A stretch of DNA of 20,864 nt, taken from NCBI GenBank assembly GCA_003427395.1, contig BFEA01000247.1, positions 976,121-996,984 on the forward strand. Direction: 5' to 3'. The position numbers were made by a program, and so were the translations under genes. The notes below the pieces were generated by a model. It had not been told where the DNA came from. It saw only the letters and a list, made by a program, of their open reading frames with translations, and did not search any database. Numbering within the stretch: position 1 is the stretch's first letter; each line of letters begins with the position of its first letter. Of the stretch, positions 16,710 to 20,864 are shown piece after piece. This DNA comes from Chara braunii. Lineage: Eukaryota > Streptophyta > Charophyceae > Charales > Characeae.

Positions 16710-17027
16710 TTTAAGCATCAGTATGCAACATCATGTAGTCCCCTCAGCCCTGGCCCAGTGCCACATCTCGCGGCCGCGCAACAACTCCTAACAGTGCCCA
16801 GTCCGAACCTTGCTGTAAAACACAGGCTAAACTCACTGTAAATACACAGTCTACGCAGTCACAGACTTAGTACACATAGTACTAGACCCTTCGCAACGCA
16901 CAGGCTGATGGGATGCACAGTAAAATGACTAGGCAGATAGACTGTGGACCCTGTGCTAGTCTGCTGGCCTGCTTCAAAAGTTGGGCTTTCTGCCCGCTCG
17001 GTGGACCGAGCGCCTCACCATTTCACC

Positions 17028-17477
17028 GGTAAGTCAACCCCCCCCCCCCGTTTTCGTTTACAATCCGGGATCGGACCTCTCGTTTAAAACACGGCTGGGT
17101 GTACCTCCCCCGCCAGCAGGTAAGTTTCCAATACTGCGGCTAGCCTTGCACTACTTCCATCGCCGCATAAGCACAATCGACTGAATCTACGGCTATAACA
17201 TGGGCAGGTACACCGCCAAACTCCCCAGGCACCTTAAGCTTGGCACCATAGCTCGACTTTCGGTTCACCCCGTATCACCGGTCCTCTGTCAGCTTCAAGG
17301 TAAGTCTCAATTAACTCTCCCCACCTCCCTCTCTCTCTCTCTGGTCCGTAATAGCGGCTGGGTTCCCGCCCCCCCCCTCCGTATTTTGAAGGAGCGGATG
17401 CAAACCACACTCCCCTGCAACAGTCCTCTTAGCACGTTCGTCCTTTCGTGAGTACGTGTCAGCCCGATCAGGTAAGT
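17028..17477 (+). other. Four perfect GGTAAGT splice-donor-like sites
   Basis: GGTAAGT occurs at 17028, 17119, 17299 and 17471, preceded by C, A, A and A, so three match the AG|GTAAGT consensus fully. About 0.03 would be expected by chance in this length. Similar CGGCTGGGT...CCC-rich sequence follows the first and third sites, suggesting that part of the array arose by duplication. No exon-like frame accompanies all four, so this may be an eroded multi-exon gene or a repeat that carries a donor-like word. Confidence 0.6.
17038..17049. repeat. C12 homopolymer
   Basis: Run of 12 cytosines. A related C8 run near 17371 follows the third donor-like site. Confidence 0.9.
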
Positions 17478-17499
17478 ATGATTTACCCCTTCTTCTCTT

Positions 17500-18640
17500 C
17501 ACGACCCCTACTTCGTCTGAGTTTCATCGATTGCTACTCTTAAGTCGAGCAGTTGCGTTAGTCCCAAAGCAAGCATGGCTCCTTCTCCGATACAACAACA
17601 AAAATCAGAATGTATCTTGCGCTAAAATGCGGAATTATTCATTCACCTTTCCCACTTCCCTTATCCCGTCCATATCTCCTCGCACTGCTTTTTTGACTTA
17701 TCTCTCTTTCTACCACCTAATCACTAAAACTAACCTCATAGTCGAACTCGCTCGGGGCTAAAACCCCGACTTCCGGTCTCCGTTCGCCAAAAACGGCAGA
17801 GGGATTGCCGAGCTAACCGAAATTTTCTCCCGTTCATCCTCCTTCCACCATGGCTCAGCGCACCCTCTATCTCACCTCTCTCCCATTCTACTACCCCCCT
17901 CCTCTTTATAACCTCACCACTACGCTCGCCCGGGGCAAGAACCCCGATATCGCACCTTTCCCCTCTCGTTTCCATTCAGGATCGAGAGTGTGGTGCGTTC
18001 TCCACTGCGCCCGGCTCCTGCTTCCGCCATCCCCTTTGTTGCACGTACCCGGCGCGGAACCGCGCCAGGTTCGTTTCGTTCGTTTTCACTTTCCTCCCTC
18101 CTCCTTCGTCCCGGTCTGCGCCTCACCGGCCTACCGCCCGTCGCCCGTCGCCCGTTGTATACTGCTGCTCTGCCTCGCTTGTCCTTCACTCCGCTGTACT
18201 CCTGCTCAACTCCGCCATCACTTTCTTCGGTATGCATGCACCTGGCGCGATTCGCCGCCCAGGTTCACCCGCCCCTTTTTCCTGTGTCCTCGCTTCGCTA
18301 CTCCGCCTCAACTCTCCCACAGCGCCCATCAGCCTGCTGCGCTACGGCTCCGCCCACTGCTGCCTCGCGCTGCCCGACCGGACTCTCCGTCCTGCCTTAC
18401 GCTTGTTGCCCTCCGCCTCGTTTACACCACACTTCGTTCCAGTGCAGATACCTCGGTGACTGCAATCCGTTTCGGCATGTGGGAGCGTTCACAAGCTCCA
18501 CTAAGGAGTGTGCATCAACTCCCCTGCCGGATCTCACTGCCCTCAGGGCGGACCGCGCTATGGCTAGTTCGATACTGCAATGGGACGGAGGGCGCAGGCC
18601 TGCTGCCCAGTCTGAAGCGCGGGCCTAGCCGAAACGGCCT
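17500..18640 (+). other. Pyrimidine-rich block; long frame probably spurious
   Basis: The plus strand is strongly C/T-rich and poor in A, which removes stop codons and leaves a 344-codon frame (17850-18884) and overlapping shorter ones. The predicted peptides are Pro/Ser/Leu/Arg-rich without domains, and several overlapping frames are equally open, so I do not call a gene. Within it, similar segments recur near 17690-17770 and 17870-17950, each ending in a small hairpin (CGGGG..CCCCG), spaced ~180 bp. Further GC hairpins lie at about 18051-18066 and 18239-18262. Confidence 0.55.
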
Positions 18641-18659
18641 GGATGCAGATCTTGGTGGT

Positions 18660-19060
18660 AGGTGGCAAATATTCGTAAGAGACCTTTGGAGCCCGGAGTG
18701 GAAAAAGTCATATGGGAACAGCCGCTGTGGCAGCCTCCCACCGGTGCCCCGTCAGCTCAGGCATAGCTCGCCATCTGGCGGCCCCCGACGGACGTACTTA
18801 CACTCGACCCTTTCGCTACTGATGGTGGGCAGTGGATTGTGCCCCCAGCAAGCCCTGCCTCCTGGTGGGCTCAGCTCCCACTGACTCATATGCATGTTGA
18901 ACTCCTTGGTCCGTGTTTCCAAATGGCGAGGCCGAGGAATTTCGTCGGCGTCTCGAACACACGGAGTCTGAACGGGCCCGTCTAGAGAGGCGCATACTCA
19001 AGGTCCTCGATTGTTGTAACGACCACTCAATCCGGCACCACGTCCAAACCAACTGGGCGC
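18660..19060 (+). pseudogene. Possible degraded coding traces, plus strand
   Basis: One frame from about 18659 reads RKRPLEPGVEKVIWEQPLWQ, meets a stop, then continues with DPFATDGGQWIVPPASPASW and THMHVELLGPCFQ. Another frame from about 18913 gives a charged helix-like stretch, FRRRLEHTESERARLERRIL. The mixture of a Trp/Pro-rich part followed by a short coiled-coil-like helix, broken by a stop and a frame change, suggests an old protein-coding or Gag-like fragment. No diagnostic motif. It ends against A-rich and AT-repeat sequence at about 19070. Confidence 0.35.
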
Positions 19061-19091
19061 CGGGGCATATAAAGAAAAAAAAAATAAATAA

Positions 19092-19115
19092 ATATATATA
19101 TATATATATATATAT
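19092..19115. repeat. (AT)n microsatellite
   Basis: Alternating AT run following an A-rich stretch (19073-19091). The A-rich to AT-rich transition resembles the tail of a retroposed copy but is not proof of one. Confidence 0.9.
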
Positions 19116-19176
19116 TCCCTCGTTTGTTGTCCTCTTCTCCCTCTTTGCCTACAGTTTACCGGGCAGTTCTATTTGA

Positions 19177-19178
<2 letters not shown>

Positions 19179-19212
<34 letters not shown>
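19179..19212. repeat. (AT)n microsatellite
   Basis: Second AT run of about 33 bases, ~64 bp after the first. Confidence 0.92.
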
Positions 19213-19214
<2 letters not shown>

Positions 19215-19649
19215 CGACGTAAAAATGATTTACTTAGAGAAAATGTCACCACCGATCGGACGCCGCTGATGGCAAAACCAAGGGGGATGGCCCTCGCCGG
19301 GCCCTTCGCGCCACTCTGATGTTCCCGCGTCGTCGTCGCTCGACCTCGATCCCTGAATCTCCTTGACGAAAGTCTGATACTGTAACCAATAGCGTTAGGC
19401 CCAAAGTTGGGTTTAGCTCTGACGGAAGCTTAAATAAATGGACACCGCGCGACGCGCCAATCTGTTGAAACGTTTTAACCCCCAACAGAAAAATTGTGAC
19501 AAATTTTCTGACAGGATGAGCACATGTGGACACCATATTTCAACCGTTAGAACTGTGTTTATAAACTGTTTGGCGGGGGGGGGTCATGTGTTCCACCAGA
19601 AGTGAAGGAAACCAACACTGACCAAACATTGGGAAAACTGAAACTAGTG
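19213..19649. other. Non-coding stretch, nothing recognised
   Basis: A minus-strand frame at 19246-19536 is open but has no recognisable domain. A G-rich run lies near 19574. No RNA gene seen. Confidence 0.5.
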
Positions 19650-19870
19650 TGTCCATTTGTTGGTCCATTTGTTGAAAGGATGTTGGTTCATTTGTTGACC
19701 ATTTGTTGACAACTTGTTGAAAACTTGTTGAAGACTTGTGGAGAACTTGTTGAAACGTGTTGAGAACGTGTTCAAACGTGTTGAAAACTTGTTGAAACAT
19801 GTTGAAAACTTGTTGAAACGTGTTGAATACTTGTTGAAACATGTTGAATACTTGTTGAAACGTGTTGAAA
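19650..19870. repeat. 11-bp / 21-bp minisatellite
   Basis: Built of AACTTGTTGAA and ACGTGTTGAA words. The left part steps by 11 bp (19713, 19724, 19735, 19746); the right part has an exact 21-bp period (19746, 19767, 19788, 19809, 19830, 19851). In the 21-bp part each strand keeps an open frame with a seven-residue repeat: VENLLKR-like on plus, FNKFSTC-like and VFNTFQQ-like on minus. The frames are a by-product of the period, though a coding role cannot be excluded. Confidence 0.93.
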
Positions 19871-20019
19871 ATGTATTCACCTTTCGTAGAACGTTACATT
19901 CTGTGTTGGGGAAAAAAATCAAAATTTTTGGCTCATGTCGTTGGTTTTCGCGGTTTCTTCCCGTCCTTTTCTCTCTGCTGCACGATACGCTATGCTCTTT
20001 CGCAAATGTCAATCGTTGA
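19738..20019 (+). CDS. Frame encoding seven VENLLKR-like heptads, doubtful gene
   Basis: Begins with ATG and runs through the 21-bp minisatellite, giving about seven heptads of the type VENLLKR / VEYLLKH. Val and Leu fall at hydrophobic heptad positions and Lys/Arg/Glu elsewhere, as in an amphipathic coiled coil. The remaining ~45 residues are basic and hydrophobic without a domain. The frame exists because the repeat period is a multiple of three, so it is most likely not a gene. I list it because the heptad pattern is unusually regular. Confidence 0.15.
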   Translation: MENLLKRVENVFKRVENLLKHVENLLKRVEYLLKHVEYLLKRVENVFTFRRTLHSVLGKKIKIFGSCRWFSRFLPVLFSLLHDTLCSFANVNR

Positions 20020-20067
20020 GTCTTCCAGTACTTCTGACATGCAACGACCACAATGAATGAAGATAGA

Positions 20068-20073
20068 TAGAGA

Positions 20074-20126
<53 letters not shown>
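20068..20126. repeat. (GA)n microsatellite
   Basis: GA/AG run with a few interruptions, directly before the 167-bp tandem array. Confidence 0.96.
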
Positions 20127-20128
20127 TT

Positions 20129-20735
20129 GCAAGCAGGGTTCACTATTGCGTCACACAAATTCACCAACATGGCAGTGCGAGACAGACATTGGCTCGCAGT
20201 AGCCAACCTTTGTTTTTTATTAGTGCTGGATTGCGGTATTTCATTTTGCTGATGGACACGTGAGGGAGCGTCGATTAAATGTTGAGCTGCCCTACTACAA
20301 GCACGGGTCACTACTGCGTGACACAAATTTGCCAACATGGCAGTCCGTGAGAGAGAGTGACACGCAGTAGCCAACCTTCCTTTTTGAGTTTGTAGGACTG
20401 TTGTACTTCATTCTATGGACGGACGTGTGTGGGAGCCTCAATTAAATGTTGAGATGCCCTGCTACAAGCTCGGTTCACTACTGCGGGCCACAAATTTACC
20501 AACATGGCCGTCTGCGAGAGAGAGTGACACGCAGTAGCCAACCTTCATTTTCGAGTCCTTAGGATTGATGTGCTTCATTCTAAAGATTGACGTGTGAAGG
20601 AGCCTCAGTTAAATGTTGAGTTGCCCTGCTACAAGCATGGTTCACTACTGTGTGACACAAATTTAGCAACATGGTGGCATGAGAGAGAGAGAGTGACACG
20701 CACTAACCAACCTTGCATTGAGGACAACCGCGGAT
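20129..20735. repeat. 167-bp tandem repeat, about 3.6 copies, with internal foldback
   Basis: The word (A/G)CAAGC marks unit starts at 20129, 20297, 20464 and 20631, a period of 168, 167 and 167 bp. Each unit has CACTACTGCGTGACAC, a central CCAACATGG palindrome, a short GA run, then GTGACACGCAGTAGCC. In the second unit the two ends pair over 14 bp with one mismatch, and TGCCA/TGGCA forms an inner hairpin. Other units keep part of this. The fourth unit breaks off near 20735. Confidence 0.93.
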
Positions 20736-20864
20736 GGTGTTTTTTTCATAACATAGTCGCTCTATGACCAATCGCACAAAGATGAGCATTACAAGGGATT
20801 GTACAATTGTGCATCATAAATAACAGATCATATGTTGTAAAGTGACTGTTCAAGTGTCATGGTT
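20736..20864. other. Window end, unique sequence
   Basis: The tandem repeat has ended. AT-rich sequence with no recognisable feature. Confidence 0.5.

Noticed and set aside
17850-18884. 344-codon plus frame, the longest in the window
   Set aside because: Pyrimidine-rich DNA lacks stops. Several overlapping frames are equally open, the peptide is Pro/Ser/Arg/Leu-rich and has no domain, and another frame looks more protein-like over its last 200 bases.
19644-20374. Minus frames with FNKFSTC, VFNTFQQ and SLSLSL repeats
   Set aside because: Direct consequence of the 21-bp minisatellite and GA tract.

Overview
This window looks like eukaryotic nuclear DNA. It is repeat-rich and gene-poor. It holds degenerate reverse-transcriptase and Gag-like sequence of a Ty3/gypsy retrotransposon, long CT/GA, AT and AAT microsatellites, several minisatellites, and multi-kilobase stretches with no convincing open frame. 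I see no operons or bacterial promoters, and no tRNA or rRNA gene. A land plant or charophyte-type green alga is my best guess from overall character, but nothing in the sequence fixes the lineage. No complete, intact gene is visible.

Layout. 1-2155: mixed AT-rich and GC-rich non-coding DNA with three long CT/GA tracts (542-832). 2156-2368: minus-strand copy of a ~215-bp repeat whose other copy lies inverted at 12729-12943. 2479-5430: minus-strand remnant of a Ty3/gypsy element, running from Gag capsid-like and zinc-knuckle sequence (right) to reverse transcriptase and its C-terminal connection (left). It is broken by frameshifts and stops, and both catalytic aspartate motifs that I can align are altered. 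RNase H, integrase and LTRs were not found. 6182-6787 and 7545-7814: two unrecognised minus-strand frames with protein-like composition, separated by a ~41-bp minisatellite and a low-complexity block. 7815-10692: nothing recognisable. 10693-11386: low-confidence minus-strand degraded coding traces. 11387-14340: non-coding with an AAT microsatellite and the second copy of the 215-bp repeat.

14362-15887 is the most unusual part. Three copies of a ~122-bp AT-rich repeat are followed by an array of eleven short foldbacks. All share the core AACTTA, but each has different flanking arms, and in most copies the two arms are complementary to each other. The three bases on each side of the core also change together (CTA/TAG, CTG/CAG, CCA/TGG). 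This is the pattern of a conserved stem-loop family with compensatory change, and I do not recognise it.

16145-16600 has minus-strand traces with a duplicated ACTAAGGAGGAGT segment. 16990-17480 holds four perfect GGTAAGT splice-donor-like sites. 17500-18450 is pyrimidine-rich, which explains a long but probably spurious frame. 18660-19060 has weak plus-strand coding traces ending in A/AT-rich sequence. 19650-19870 is an 11/21-bp minisatellite whose plus frame encodes heptads. 20068-20735 is a GA tract followed by a 167-bp tandem array with an internal foldback.

No genes here can be shown to act together. Coordinates of decayed elements are approximate; all alignments were made by eye.
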